NCBI GenBank assembly: GCA_038496675.1 | Contig: CM076652.1 | Span: 2,371,893-2,435,892, forward strand | Direction: 5' to 3' | DNA length: 64,000 nt | Source: Rachycentron canadum | Lineage: Eukaryota > Chordata > Actinopteri > Carangiformes > Rachycentridae | Shown here: positions 1-12,539 of the stretch, piece by piece | How positions within the stretch are numbered: position 1 is the stretch's first letter | Layout of the letters: each line of letters opens with the position of its first letter | Notes under the pieces: model-generated | What the model saw: the letters and a program-made list of their open reading frames with translations, nothing else | Told to the model about the DNA's origin: nothing | The model's database searches: none | Translations under genes and position numbers: made by a program

Positions 1-47
<47 letters not shown>
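1..47. repeat. (TA)n microsatellite
   Basis: Uninterrupted TA dinucleotides from the window edge; true length unknown because it is cut by the window. Confidence 0.95.
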
Positions 48-50
<3 letters not shown>

Positions 51-556
51 ATGCCTATAATGTATATTTGTATAACTGTATTTTATACTAAGGGTATAAA
101 AGTTTCTTTATGATATGATGAAAAAATTAAAGCATATGGTGGAAATTATTGCAATAAGCCTAATAACTTTGTTAAATTTACGCTGGATTGGTTTTTGTCC
201 CAAAGATGTTAAAAATGTTTTAAAAAAAATCTGACGTAATTTATCCAGGACAGATTTGTATCATCCTGCTTCTGTCTATTGGCTTTAGAAAGACTTTTAT
301 AAGAAGTGTTAGACGTGTTAAAATGACTACACAAAAATAATCACTTCACAAATTTAGAAAAGCTTATGATTTAAATTAATAAGCAGATATTAACTGAGCA
401 GTGAAAAACCAAAGGCTAAAAGCAAACTGGACGTCAGACCAACAAGGAAATGAAGGTTTGCTTTGTGTTGCATTCGGACGCGCCTCATCTTTAAAATGTG
501 CTGCGTCGCTATCCGTACAGTATGGAGGACTCTTCAGCCTCCAGTCTGACCGGCGT

Positions 557-580
557 CTAACGCTAACGCTAACGCTAACG
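557..580. repeat. (CTAACG)4 hexamer repeat
   Basis: Four perfect copies of CTAACG lie in the intron just past the donor of the 605-746 exon. The unit resembles but is not the vertebrate telomere repeat. Confidence 0.95.
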
Positions 581-604
581 GAAGAGCAACGGGCGGCGCC
601 TTAC

Positions 605-746
605 TTGACGGACTGCCAGGTCTCCTGCTCAAAGCCGCGGTGGATGGACTGGGCAATGGACGACTCCATCAGGTCGATGTAGCGCACAACCAGGGGGACG
701 AACAGGTCCTGCAGGTGTTTGTGGAACGTCCCGTTACACAGGTGAA
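605..746 (-). CDS. cadps2: CADPS2 exon: MUN region, last exon in window
   Basis: This 142-bp exon completes a Leu codon and reads HLCNGTFHKHLQDLFVPLVV, then RYIDLMESSIAQSIHRGFEQ and ETWQSV, ending two bases into a Lys codon. LVVRY-DLMESSIAQSIHRGFE is invariant in CAPS proteins. The acceptor AG is at 747-748 and the donor GTAAGG at 604. The exon falls outside every long open frame. Remaining MUN exons must lie before position 1. Confidence 0.94.
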
Positions 747-960
747 CTGTGGGAAGGATGTGGGGGGGGGACAAAGAAGAAGATAAGGTGAAAACATTCA
801 GTCACTTTTTAAGACCATTTCCATGAAAACTGACAAACAACAGTATCTCCCAGAAAAGACACTCGTGTAGTGATAGGGGAGCGTGGGTCGTTCCTTGATA
901 CCAGGGTTGGTATAAAATATTCACTTTATCATCATTCAGCTATTTATGGTTCTGTTAAGA

Positions 961-1140
961 CCAAGTGTCGACACACGTGACGTCTCCCATCGACATTTTC
1001 CCATAGACTTCAATACAATCTGACTTCTTTAACAACCAGTGGAGTCGCCCCCTGATGGTCATTAGAGAGAATGAAGGTTTAAGGCTCTTCAGCATTGGCT
1101 TCACTTCAACGTCCACTTTTATATACAGTCAAGTCTATGG
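961..1140 (-). repeat. R1 dispersed repeat, copy a (internally deleted)
   Basis: The minus strand matches the R1 start (CATTCTCTCTAATGACCATC, GGGGGCGACTCCACTGG, ATTGTATTGAAGTCTATGGG), then jumps to the far end (GACGTCACG, GTCGACACTTGG). The middle of R1 is missing. Confidence 0.8.
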
Positions 1141-3794
1141 GAAAATGACCCTAGCCTAACCTTACATGACATCATGGTGGGTTGTCACCTGACAATGAGA
1201 ATATCAGATAATGGTGATAAATCCAGTGATGGAGGAAACTGTTGCTGAGTCTCCACTGTCTCCTTTAACAGCTGAGAATCCAAACAGACCCCAAACTGAC
1301 TGATGCTCGATAATCAGATTACACACTATGTGGTCAAAAGTATGTGGACACCCTCGTCCAATGAAGGGATCTCTTTTGGGAATAGACGTATTAGCTGGAT
1401 GAGAAAATTGATGCAACAGATCTGTAGCTAGAGCCGACACCCAGTTCGTTTAGCTTAGCACAGAGTGGAAGCAAGAGAGCAGTCTTGTGAGACTCCAAAT
1501 GACCCATTAAGCCCCAATAAAATCACAATTTGTTATTTTCGCCCTGTGGTTTTCATGTGGGTTTAACAAATAAGATGCAACATGTCGATTATTGTGCTTT
1601 AGAGCTGCTGTGAGGTGGATTTTGTCAGAGTCAGACCAGGATGTGTGGGAGCAGTATTTATCTATTACTTTAACATTACAGCATTCAGTGAGGTTTTACA
1701 CAACAGTGTTCCTCCAGCTTTGCAGCAACAAACTGTTTGTGTTTGTCCTTTTCCTGTTGTGATAAACACTTTTCCCAGTTTACTGTGAAGGTGACTTGTC
1801 CTGCACAGGCGCCTGACCTGAAAAACATTTCAAGACCTAGAAAGGGAGGCGGTTGATCTGAACGACTGTTCATCTACACAGGTGCTCATGAGATTGTGTT
1901 TGCCCCCCCACGCCCACACTGCAGCCCCTCCTTGTGGGTTTGAGAAAGACTGTCAAACAGACAGATGAATCCTCAGCGACAGTAACAGTCCACAGTGGAG
2001 GCGAGACGAGAGCGAGGAGTGCTGGGTGAGAAGCGAGCAGGCTGGTCTCTCAGGACTTCATTAGTTTTAATTCCTCTCGCTCTGCTCCGTCATGATTAAC
2101 ACTAGCCTTTTTGCCCTCCGGAGAGTAAAAAAACCACCTCCCTCGCAACCGCTTGCCTTCACACACTGACAATGAAGTGAGCATTTAAATAATCTACAGA
2201 ACAATTGAGAAATGATGCACTTGTTGAAGAAAATCCTGTGAAGTATAGTCCCATCGTCCGAGACCAGACATCACCCCCGAGGCCAAAGAGACGATATGAA
2301 CAAATAGAAAAGTCAAGGTTCAGTCAAGGCAACTGCTAAATCAACTTTATCACCCTCCAAACCTGTTTTTTACTTTTCTCACCTAAGAATCAGGTTGGGT
2401 TTAAATCTCATGTTAGGCATAATTATCGAAGAGGGAAGACCTCATTTGTGCAAATAGTCAAAACTATGATTTAGCTCGTTCTGTGTTTCGGCTCCGTCTA
2501 CTGCCTCATTACACTCCAATTCAAGTCGGCTAATGTTGTGACACTTGGAATAATTACGGCATTAACAGAGGATGGTAATTAGAAAAAATATAAAAGATAT
2601 GAGCCACACACACACACAAAAAAGACATTTGTGGGTTCGTCACATAATGAAACGCTGAGTTTTTTTGTTCCCAACAGTGCCCTTGGGCTGTCTGTCTATC
2701 TGCCTGCCTGTCTGTTACTGTATTGGAGGTACTTTGGCATCAGCCATGTTAAATAACGCCTCGCATCTCGCCAACTCTCTGCTGGCTCTGAGACAAAGCC
2801 TCTGAGCCGACAGAGGGCTCGGAAGGAGGAAACAATGAGCCGAGATTTTTCTCCAGCAGTCGAGTGAAACCTTAACAGCGAGATGCAGTTTACAAGAGGA
2901 GAAAAAAAAAAAACGACAAATAGTTTTAAATACAGCAGTTCAATGTTGCTGTTTGTTGTACTTACATTTAAAGTTTTGAGGTTAATGTTTCTTTTTCACA
3001 CTTTTGGGACCTTGAGACGCAGAAAATTACAGAAATTAGTAGGTCTGAGAAGAAATATATTTCCTTCTTGCTGAAATCTTGTTTTGTTGCTGTTGGATGT
3101 GGTTTCCCATTCACTAATTCACAAAGAATAATAATAACGATAATAATGAGCTGTCAAACCTGAGCAGAAACTGTCTTTTAAAACTGGTCAGTTCAGTTTC
3201 CTGACTCCACAAATAAGAGCCGAGTGCAGATGCTTGAGTGCGACAGGAGGATGTTGTGTTACCAACATCCTCTCCTGCTACCTGTTGACAGGTAGACAGG
3301 CCAGCTGACGCCGAGCCCAAGATAAACCAGGGGCAGCCGATCGTGTGCCTCGTCCGGCCCAGTTTTCTCGTGTTAATTACCTCCCTGTCGGAGCGTGCAA
3401 GGTGCCGTTAACCTCCTCTTTTAACAAGCCTTGTTTTCTCTGGCATCACCAGTGTTAATTAGCGTTCTCATCCGCGAGACCATGTGCCGTGCCGTATGGG
3501 GGATTTCCTCCAAAAGGAAAAAAAAAAGCTGCAGTTTTAGTGGCATGAAGATTAGTAAAGAGGAGAAGATGTAACTGAAGTAAAGGGGGAGTTCGTTCTG
3601 ACATGTTTATATGTTTAAACTCTCCAGAGAAAAAAAAGGTTAAATGTTAAATGACTAAGTCTGTTTTTTTAACACATTGGGTTCATCCACAGATTTGATA
3701 ACTCAATGAAACTTTTATATATTTATAAGCACAAAGAATAATTAAAATGATTTAAAATAATTGATAAATACACAGTGAATAAGTGTCGATGGGG

Positions 3795-3940
3795 GCAGTG
3801 GTGGTCCAAGGGCAGAGATGTGGGCTTGAGACCAGGTTAAGGATAAATATGGCCGGTGTTCCCAGGAGCAAGGCTCAGCTCCCAGGAGGTTGGACTGTGA
3901 CAGCGGTCAAGGCAAAAAAAGGAGAGGGGGAGTTTTCCTG
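3795..3940 (+). repeat. Probable tRNA-derived SINE relic
   Basis: The pattern GTGGTCCAAGGGCAGAGATG, TGGGCTTGAGACC, then GAGCAAGGC and CTCCCAGG resembles the head and body of common teleost tRNA-derived SINEs. The promoter boxes are degraded. Family assignment is from memory and uncertain. Confidence 0.4.
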
Positions 3941-4860
3941 AATGAATGAAGGTTCAACTAGACCAGTTTCTCAAACTTTTTCAGATCAAAGACCGAGCCA
4001 CTAAATAAAAACTAAAAAACATCCCCAAAACCAACAGGGCTGCTACTCCAGTGGTGTTGTGAAGAGCTTGTATAGAAAAATATCAAAGTAAAGCGGCAAA
4101 GAGTCCAGCCCCCCCGGGAATCGAACCTGAAAATACTATACCTGACCCCTCAGCTATATATTCACCAACATGTGGTGCAGAGACTGTGTCTCACAACCTG
4201 CAGGATATGTAGTGGAGCTCTTCGTGTAGCAGTGTACTTAACACTCACATAACCACACTGTCCAGATGTCAGTGAACACACCACAAGTCTCAGCCATGGT
4301 GATGACATCATAGTAAAACTCATCACTTCCTGTTGCGTCCGTTGTGTTGGAGGTTTCAGTTGATTCTCTTTAACTGACCTGGTCTTCAGCCGCAATGATT
4401 CTGTCCATGGTCAGTGTTTGATAATTAACAGGCTGAAAACTGGAGACATGTAGTTCAATCCCAGAGCAGCTAACTGTTGGCTAACTGATAGCTAACTTAG
4501 CTTCATCCACATTTCCTCTCTAATATCAGCTGATCATTTCTGACTCTGGTGGTTCTCACTGGTGGTCCACGGGCCACGCTTTGAGAAAGAACTAGAATCA
4601 TTACCTCGTGGTCGTAGCCTCAGCCAATCAGGAAGTTTTGTCATAGTCTCTTTCCTGAGTTAGTGTTTTTACAGAACATTATTATGCATTATTATACTTT
4701 TGGATATGATATTGTATAATTAACATTGTATAACGGCATCACTTAATATGTCAATATCAATATAAAGTGCATCATCTTTCTGGAGTCACATCTGAAAAAT
4801 ACAGAAATTTGCCTTTTCAACACAAACACAGTTCACCCGGACAGAAAAGGTCAAACTCAC

Positions 4861-5017
4861 GGTCAGTTCGCAGGAAGTTGTTGAGGAGCTGGAACAGTGG
4901 GAAGCTGTCCCAGGAGTCGATGGGCTGGACCTGCAGAGCGGCGTCCATGTCGGCTCTGTACAGGGACAGAAATGTTTCGGCGTGTTCGGCCATCAGCTCC
5001 GGCCACCACGAGAAAGC
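4861..5017 (-). CDS. cadps2: CADPS2 exon: start of MUN region
   Basis: This 157-bp exon reads AFSWWPELMAEHAETFLSLY, then RADMDAALQVQPIDSWDSFP and LFQLLNNFLRTD, ending one base into a Leu codon. It lies at the start of the MUN/Munc13-homology region, which contacts syntaxin and SNARE complexes. WWPEL-AEHAE and DSWDSFPLFQLLNNFLR are CADPS2-like. The acceptor AG is at 5018-5019 and the donor GTGAGT at 4860. The frame read through the donor into intron is not coding. Confidence 0.94.
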
Positions 5018-5654
5018 CTGAGAAAGAAAGCAACAGAACAATATCAGAGCTTTTGGTTTAGTTCATAGAAAACCTTTCATAGGCCTCATGCTACTTACTT
5101 TCTGTATATTTAATTTTTTATAAAGGTGTTGATGACCAAAACAAGCAGATCTGATTCTGAAAGACGCTGCAGAAACCTAAACAAATGGAGGCAAATGCAA
5201 AGTATCTTTGACCTTCAGCTGCTGGTAAAGAGAAGGAAATAAAGCCTGCAGGTGAAAGTACCTGCAGATTCACTGATTCCCTTCAGTCTAAAGAGCATCG
5301 AGGCTGTGCAGCTCTCCAGTGAACAGAGGTCATCCTGCTCAGGTGCCCGCCACTATTGATGGCTAAAGGACCTCTGAGAAAAAAGTGCAACCAGTGCACT
5401 GAGCTTGGTGTCTGTATACGACGGAGGAGGAAGAGGCAGACGTGCGAGAGCGGCTCGTACTCGTGGCCTCGCAGGGCGACTCGTCAGACATTCTTTACGC
5501 GCCTTTTTCGGTTTCCCGTCAACGTCAATGAACGTCGGTAAACCAACCTGACTGTTCTTCATCACTTACAACTCTTTCTTCAAAAGACGTCCATTTCAGT
5601 CACAGCTGCTTGTAAATAAAAGCTGCCATCAATCCATCAGGAAAGACAAAGAGG

Positions 5655-6196
5655 AAGAAGAGACAAAAACAGCAGCGGTGGATTCAAGGACAAGAGAGAA
5701 ACAGGAGATGTGAAGACAGGAATGGAAGGAAGAACGATTGAAGGAATGGATTTAGAAGAAAGGAACGGTTAATTAATATCAATCTAAGGAAATAGGAAAA
5801 AATTAATAAGAAAATGAAAAGGAAATCAAAAGTGAACAAGGGAGGATTGGAGGAAGGCAAGGAAGAAGACAATACAGGAAGGAGGGAAAACAAGTACAGG
5901 AAAAGAAGGGAGGTAGATTATTAGGACAGTTTAAAAAAAAAAGGTAAAGAAAGAAATAAGGAGTGAAAAGGGGAGAGTAAAAAAATAGAGGAAAAATTAT
6001 TGAAAAATAAACAAAGATAAAACAAAGGGTAAAGATAAAGAGGAAGAGGAGGGGAAGGAAGACAAATGACATAAGGTAAAAACAGATGGTAAGAGGTAGA
6101 AAAGTAAAGAGAAAACCAAAAGGGGAAAGGACAAAAAAAAAGGTAGAAAAAGAAAAATAGAGCATATTTATTAAAAAAAAAAAAAAAAAAAAAAAA
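5655..6196 (+). repeat. Purine-rich (A/G) tract ending in poly-A
   Basis: Over about 540 bp the plus strand is overwhelmingly A and G, built from GAAGG, GGAAAG, AAGAG and AAAAA words, and it ends in an A run at 6171-6196. The minus strand therefore reads as long Phe/Leu/Ser-rich frames that are not genes. Strand asymmetry of this length can favour triplex DNA. Confidence 0.85.
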
Positions 6197-9149
6197 GATC
6201 CAGTCAGTTAACAACCAAATGTTCTTTTAAGAAGAAAAGAGTGTCAGTGCTTTAAAGGGCTAATGTACTTATTGTCCCACCAAGGACATCCCTTCCTCCA
6301 TATCCTCTGCTCAACAAACGACTTCTCACAAAATGTGAGAAAGTGTCATTACAGAATATTTTCCTTATTGTAGAGGCAGAGTGTGTCTCGAAGGTGAAGG
6401 GGATTGTCGGAGCAGAGACGACAATGAGCTGTTTTCAAAGCCCAAAATCCTGAATGCAGGTGAACTCGGAGAACGAATGCGACCTGACAGACAATGAGGA
6501 GTTAATTCAGCCACAAGAGCATTGGTGAGGAGATAAGGTCTGGCTCACAGGCAGCGATCCAGTTCATCTCAGGGGTCCTGGACCGGGTTGAGGTCAGGGC
6601 TCAGCGCAGACCAGTCAAGATCCATTTCTTTGTGGGTCTGGATTTGTGCAAGGAGGACGACAAACTTCTAAGAGCAGTGCCGTATCACTGTATCCTGCAG
6701 CATAAAGCATTACATCTATATACAACTAATTCCTCCTTATATCAATATAATGAGAACTGGTTGTTAATTTATGTATTTGGCAAAATTGTTGTCATTAACC
6801 ATGTGAGTAAAAATTAGTTGTGAAAATTAGTTGTGGAATCCATTAGTGGTGACTATAGTTTTAATAAAAGGTTTTATGGTTTTGTTGGAAAGATCCTGGT
6901 CTGGATAAAAACTGAGAAGTCCACCATGAATTCAACCATAACCTGCACATTTACATTTAATGCCGTAGCCATTGGCTATGGATCAGGAGGAAAGACCCCA
7001 ACTGGCCCCCAAGATCTTAGAGACACACCCCAGGTTTGACCAGGCTGTGATGGTCCCGCCTCAAAAGCTGAAACACCGAATGATGCTAAGGTTCACAACT
7101 GATCATATGTCCTCAACATCTGCTGGTGGGTGTCAGTTTGTCAGGGGACAGTCAGCATCTTTAAAACAACCTTAACCACCATCCTCCCCAAACCTTAAAC
7201 AAAGGGGGTTTGTGGCTTAAACCCCAGATGTGCCTCTGGATTGGACGAGAGCCCTGGTGTCTAGAATCGTAGTTCAGATACTCAGGTACCGCTGAACTTT
7301 TACTCCCTCCATCCACCCAAACTGCACCTCATTCAGGGAAACTTTATTCACGTAATGTCTATATATATATACATCAACATAGCTTCTAAAAGGCAGAGAT
7401 CTATATAAATGTCCACTGGAAATCGAGGGCCTCAACCCACAAGCTGCACTCTTTCACATGCCTTTTTTCCATGCTTATCTCATTAGAGCTATTTGACTGG
7501 GTATCCTGTCTCTGCTCTTTGCTGTTTGTTATTTACTGCTGCGGTGACCTGCTGCTCTCACAGCGAGCGGGAAAATAATTGTATATCAAACTGCACTTAA
7601 TAAGAGCAGAGAGGTTATTTACAGTCTACACACTCTATAATTTACATGAACACAACTCCTTTATACCACTAGTTATTTTCTTCTTCCATAGATGCATTTA
7701 AATATGTTTATCTTGTCACACTGCTTCCTCCGGAAGACGTGGTGCAAACCTGCTCTGAAGTATAAAATAAACCTGGATATCTGAGACCAAATGAAGGTTT
7801 CAATGATCACGCTGACCGAGCTGCAGGTTCATCTCTTCATCATCGCTACATCTGTGCAGCTCGATTGAAGTCAAGTGAACGAAGCCTGAGTTAAGATAAT
7901 TTTATGAAATTTGTTTTTCCACAACCAAGAATAAACATTCAGGTGGTGAACAGATAGCCAAGTGGTCTAAGCAGGCGAGTACACAGTTTGATTCCTGGTT
8001 CAAGCTCAGATTTGTTGGTCATCACTGCAAAATGAGGAGCCTTCAAAGGCCCCTTTTCCCCCTTTGGGGCCCCAATCATTTGCCTTGTCCTCTTCTCCTG
8101 ATGATACCCCTCTAACTAGACTGTAGGACAAAGATAATCCCACGTTTCTCTGCAGGAGAAGCGTTTCAGCTGCAGCTTTCTTTCAGTTTTATTTTTATCC
8201 TTAATAGTGGGAATGAAGTGGAGTGTGTAACATATGGAAATAGTTAATGAACAAACAGACCTTCATCCCCACAGTCTGTAGCAGTGATCAATGCATGGAG
8301 CATTGGACAAAAACTACAACTAACAACATTGATCCAAACAACAAAACAAAGAAATGGCTGCAACAGTCTGGTTTTCCTCATGCCCACAATTAACAAACTA
8401 GGGCGAAATTAAAACATGTCTTAGGTGAAATGAAAATGATTGTGATCTACAATATTATTGCAGTCTGGTTTTTTGCAAGGTAAGATCATTGTATTGTTGT
8501 GTTTTATGTTTCAGGTAATGTTGCATACGACTGGAAATATTGCAAAATTCAATTGGAGATTGACACAAACTTAATTTAAACCAATGATCACGATGTTAAA
8601 TAAAGGAAACAGAATAATTCCTCTGTTTTTGGTTATTTGCAGTTCTACACAAAATCTAACTTTCGTTAAGGCAAGAAATCCTGTTTTAATAAAAATGATT
8701 AATCACAGATAATTTAATAAATTATAAAGTCGCCTGTGTGACAAACATTTTTTAAAAAACCTCTGCACTGAGGTTTTCCTCAGTTAAGGAGAAGGATCAG
8801 ACACTTTCATTCAAACACAACAACAGACACATGGCCGGCAGTGGCACATGGAATCGCACAAGCCAGCAGTGATACAACAACAACACAAACCAACAGAGGA
8901 TGACTGACACATTCACATGGCAAACTCACCTCTCTTCCCTTCCCACGGTGGAATAGAAAGAAAAAAGAGTCAAGACAAAATCAAATAAAGAATTAGTTGA
9001 ATGTGAGTTTGTGAGCAGTCTGTAAATTTGACCCGTTTTTTATAGGCATCAACGTCTATGAGTGATTTATCTCATCCATTTTGTGTGTTGATTATCATGA
9101 GACTCTTAGTGACTAAAAATTAACCTCCATCACTCCCTTCACTTGTCTT

Positions 9150-9990
9150 AAAGCTTCATTCTCTCTAATGACCATCAGGGGGCGACTCCACTGGTTGTTA
9201 AAGAAGTCAGATTGTATTGAAGTCTATGGGAAAATGTCCCTACTTCTCCCTTGATTTATTAGCTCAGTAAACGCTTTCCTAATGAGTTTATGGTCTCAGT
9301 CTCTAGTTTCAAGTCTTCAATACAACATGATGTTCATTTTTTAAATGATGGTCCATTTAGAGGAAAATAGACCAGAAAGCAGGGGATGGATTAGGGGGCG
9401 TGGCTACACTGTGATTGACAGACTGTATCACCCAATCAGGATAGAGTACAGAGCAGGTCAGCTCCACCCCTCACTCCTCCTCAGCTCCACCTTCTCCTCC
9501 AAAGATGGTTTCTACTGGTTTAAAAAAAAAAAAAAAAGATGGCCGACTCAAGACTTCAAAATGGAAGTTGACAAACCAATGGGTGATGTCACAGAAGGTT
9601 GATACTTGGTCAGTCCCCTTAAGCTCCCATGTTAAAATGTCCAACTTTACAATAGAAATAAAGACATTTCAGCCTGGTACACAAACCGTTTTGGTCTCTG
9701 TAGCTAATTTCCTCCTTCATGACGACTGTACAGGGGGTGGATTTTTATATAACTCATCTGTTTACATTTTATTAAGGATTAAGGTTATGTATGATGCACT
9801 AAAGTCTCTGCTCCACACACATCCCATCTTTTTGACCAATTTTGAATTAGCTTGTTATGCTATGTTATTAGCTTGTGTGACGAGCGGAGTCAGACGCTGC
9901 CAAGATGGTGACAGAGAAGCAGCCCACTCTGAGCTTTAAAGGCATTCTTTAAAAACGTGTGGGTGAGGTCACAGAGGCTACCTCAATCTT
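9150..9990 (+). repeat. R1 dispersed repeat, copy b (longest)
   Basis: It contains the R1 order: GGGGGCGACTCC, TTATTAGCTCAGTAAACG, AATGAGTTTATGGTCTCAGT, GGTCCATTTAGAGGAAAATA, AGGGGGCGTGGCTACACTG, CACCCAATCAGGATAGAG, an A run at 9521-9538, GATGGCCGAC and GTGATGTCACAG. Beyond 9612 it continues into sequence not seen in the other copies here (GGTCTCTGTAGCTAATTTCC and onward). No intact coding region is visible. Confidence 0.8.
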
Positions 9991-11194
9991 TATCTAGAAT
10001 CTGTGGTGCCACCATGCCTTTGTTCCAATGCACAACCTACACAAGACACTTGTAAACAATGTGTGTGCACAAGTTCACACACTGAGAAGTCGGAGACATC
10101 TTGTGTTCAGCAGTTTAACTTTTGAAATGACAAGAATAACAATATTTGCATGTTCACAGATGCTTCATTTTGCAGTGAGGGATGAGGAGGAGAAGTCATT
10201 TTAAAACACGTTAATTAAACTGTATCAGACACAAGACAGTATTTTTATCTGACGTGAAACATATCTGCTATGGAGCTTTAAATGAAAAGACTCTTCTTAA
10301 AAAAAGCAGCGTTCACGTGAACTGCATGAAACACCAGCTCGTCACTTTGACATTTTCATAATGAAACACTGACAAAAAAATAAACAACAACAAAAAGCAG
10401 AGATGGAGAGAGCACGTGATTGACAACGACAGTAACCAGGTAAACAATTATGATTCGTCTCCAAATTTAAGCTGTGACAGCTTGTGGCGCTGCTCCGACA
10501 AAAAAAGCCTCTAATTTGTAGTTAACATCACTCACATCAGCTCGAAGCAGAGATCCACCAGTCGCCATGGCAGCGGCAGAGTGCGGCGTGTTATTAATAG
10601 CTCAGAAACAGATGCCTGAGGCGCCGCACTGCCACTTTGGGCCGATCAAACCGCCACGTCTCAACACCTATGATTGATCAGTTTTACACTGTGGTGTATA
10701 AACGCTGCGTGCATATGTGGCCGTGGGTGTTGTTTTCATCATGCCTCCGCCGCAGACTTTAAAGCAGCGCCGCCACTTGCCATGTCATCTGCCACTTTAA
10801 GCGTGAGCGATGCCAGCAAAGGCGAGAGAAGGAAATGGACAGTGCTGCGAAAAGTGATCAAGAATGTTAATGAAATGATCAGGTGACACGCAGCGTCTCA
10901 AGAAAAAAAAAAACACACTGGCAGCAGAGTTTATACTGAAGATGAGATGCAGAAGAATAAAAGAGTTTCAGTATAAAAGTCTAGAAGACATTCATTCAGT
11001 CATTCGCAAGTTAGTTCGTGTCATAAATACTGACTTGCTAATCTGATTACTGATTTGATCAAAATGTCTCAGACTCAGGTTTAGTCTCCAAAAACATGTA
11101 TTTTGCGCATTTTAAAATGGAAAACTGATGAACAAAGAGATTTAAAAGAAACTGCTGAATAAATAACACCTCCAGTTCTGCTGGCAGTTGATGT

Positions 11195-11450
11195 AAATTT
11201 GGGCTGTGGTGGTTTTTGGCACTGCTTTAGACCGGTTCAAGTCTTACCTTCTCTGTATGAAGCAGCTATCAACTGGCGTTCCCCACGGTTCTATTGTGGA
11301 GCCTTTACTCCTTTCCATATAAATGTAACTGATAGGTCAAGTTACCCAGAAATCCAATATGTCCTTCCATTTCTTTGCAGATGACACTCAGACTTAATTA
11401 TCAATCCATCACACCTTAACTCAGTCACCACACTCACTGCCGACCTTCCT
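11195..11450 (+). pseudogene. LINE reverse-transcriptase fragment (L2/Rex type)
   Basis: The plus strand encodes GVPHGSIVEPL at 11275-11307 and HFFADDTQT near 11368-11394, equivalent to the GVPQGS and YADD catalytic motifs of non-LTR retrotransposons. A stop follows at once. It continues, after an R1 insertion, at 11870. Confidence 0.7.
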
Positions 11451-11514
11451 GATATGTGTGATGACCCAGAACACACAGAGAGCAACACTTTAGTTTCTCA
11501 TGTTTTAAAAGAAA

Positions 11515-11865
11515 CGTTTTAGCATCATCAATAAATCTGCCATCAGTCTGGTGAAGCGGAGGAGGAGTGAGGGGTGATCTGACCTGCTCTGTACTGTATC
11601 CTGATTGGGTGGGACATCTGTCAATCATACAATAGCCACGCCCGCTAATTCATCCCCTGCATTATGGTCTATTTTCTTCTAAATGATCATCATGTTGTAT
11701 TGAAGACTTGAAACTAGAGACTGAGACCATAAACTCATTAGGAAACTGTTTACTGAGATAATAAATCAAGGGAGAAGTAGGGACATTTTCACATAGACTT
11801 CAATACAATCTGACTTCTTTTTACAGTCACTGGAGTCGCCCCCTCCATAGTCTATAGTTTCCACC
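11515..11865 (-). repeat. R1 dispersed repeat, copy c
   Basis: It reads on the minus strand as R1 from GACTCCAGTGACTG through TTTATTATCTCAGTAAAC, GTTTATGGTCTCAGTCTC and GCGTGGCTATTG to CACTCCTCCTCCG. It lies between two parts of a LINE and so inserted into, or replaced, LINE sequence. Confidence 0.75.
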
Positions 11866-11869
11866 CACA

Positions 11870-12215
11870 TTGATTACTGTGATTCTTCTTGTCTCAGACT
11901 CTTGAACTAGAAACCAATGACATTCAGAAATGTTATTAAAATCTTATTGCTTGTTTTTGAGTCACTAAATGGCCACATCTTATATCACTGACCTCATCAC
12001 CTATATCTCTGCTGGTTAAATCTTCAAATCAGACGTTGCTCTTGGTTGCGAGGGCGAGGCTGGAGACAGACGGTGCAATTGCTATGTGATGTAATTGCTA
12101 TTATTGCTGGTTTTTTTTGTAAGTTTTAATTTCATCTCCCTTTATCTCTGTCTGTGAGGAACTTTGTGAACTTTCAAAAAGTGCTATACAGATAAAGTTA
12201 ATTTTGATTATTATC
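11870..12215 (+). pseudogene. LINE 3' fragment (L2/Rex type)
   Basis: The fragment HIDYCDSSC (frames mixed), then KILLLVFESLNG, matches the C-terminal part of LINE reverse transcriptase. The end GTGCTATACAGATAAAGTTA, followed by short T/A repeats, is the usual L2/Rex-like 3' end. It belongs with 11195-11450. Confidence 0.6.
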
Positions 12216-12539
12216 ATTTTGATATTTGTGTGTCGGCTGAACCCTTATGTTGATGAACCAGTTTGAACAGGGAGTTAGAGACGGACAGATGGTCATTATT
12301 TTTGACATTTTACAGACTCAGTGATTAATCAACTTATCAAAACTAAAATAACTGATAATGAAAATAAAAGTATAATAAATTACTGCTGTCACAACATCAG
12401 TAGAATAAAATTTTAAAAATTTGGAGACCTGTTGTAAATAACGTAGCAGCACATTTTCCTAATCTTAATTTTTTGGGTTCAAGTCTAAGACCTCGAAAGA
12501 AAACAGCTTAAAACCATCAAGTATGAAGGACATTGTCCA

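Larger units (their letters stand above)
1..604 (-). other. Intron (partial) after the 605-746 exon
   Basis: It opens, at the window edge, with a TA dinucleotide run (1-47) and is otherwise AT-rich unique sequence with no gene, RNA or recognisable mobile element. The only other structure is a fourfold CTAACG repeat at 557-580, 24 bp past the splice donor. The short open frame over 401-682 on the plus strand is a shadow of the exon. Confidence 0.7.
747..4860 (-). other. 4.1-kb intron
   Basis: It holds an R1 fragment (961-1140), a probable tRNA-derived SINE relic (3795-3940), and a possible Tc1-type end fragment near 1318-1400 (ATGTGGTCAAAAGTATGTGG), seen once. A block at 3340-3500 rich in TTAATTA-like sites could be conserved noncoding DNA. 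The CCCGGGAATCGAACC string near 4115 looks like a reversed SINE B-box. I see nothing else. Confidence 0.6.

Noticed and set aside
5803..6214. Long minus-strand Phe/Leu-rich frames resembling membrane proteins
   Set aside because: They are the complement of the purine-rich tract; no conserved motif and no splice or start context.
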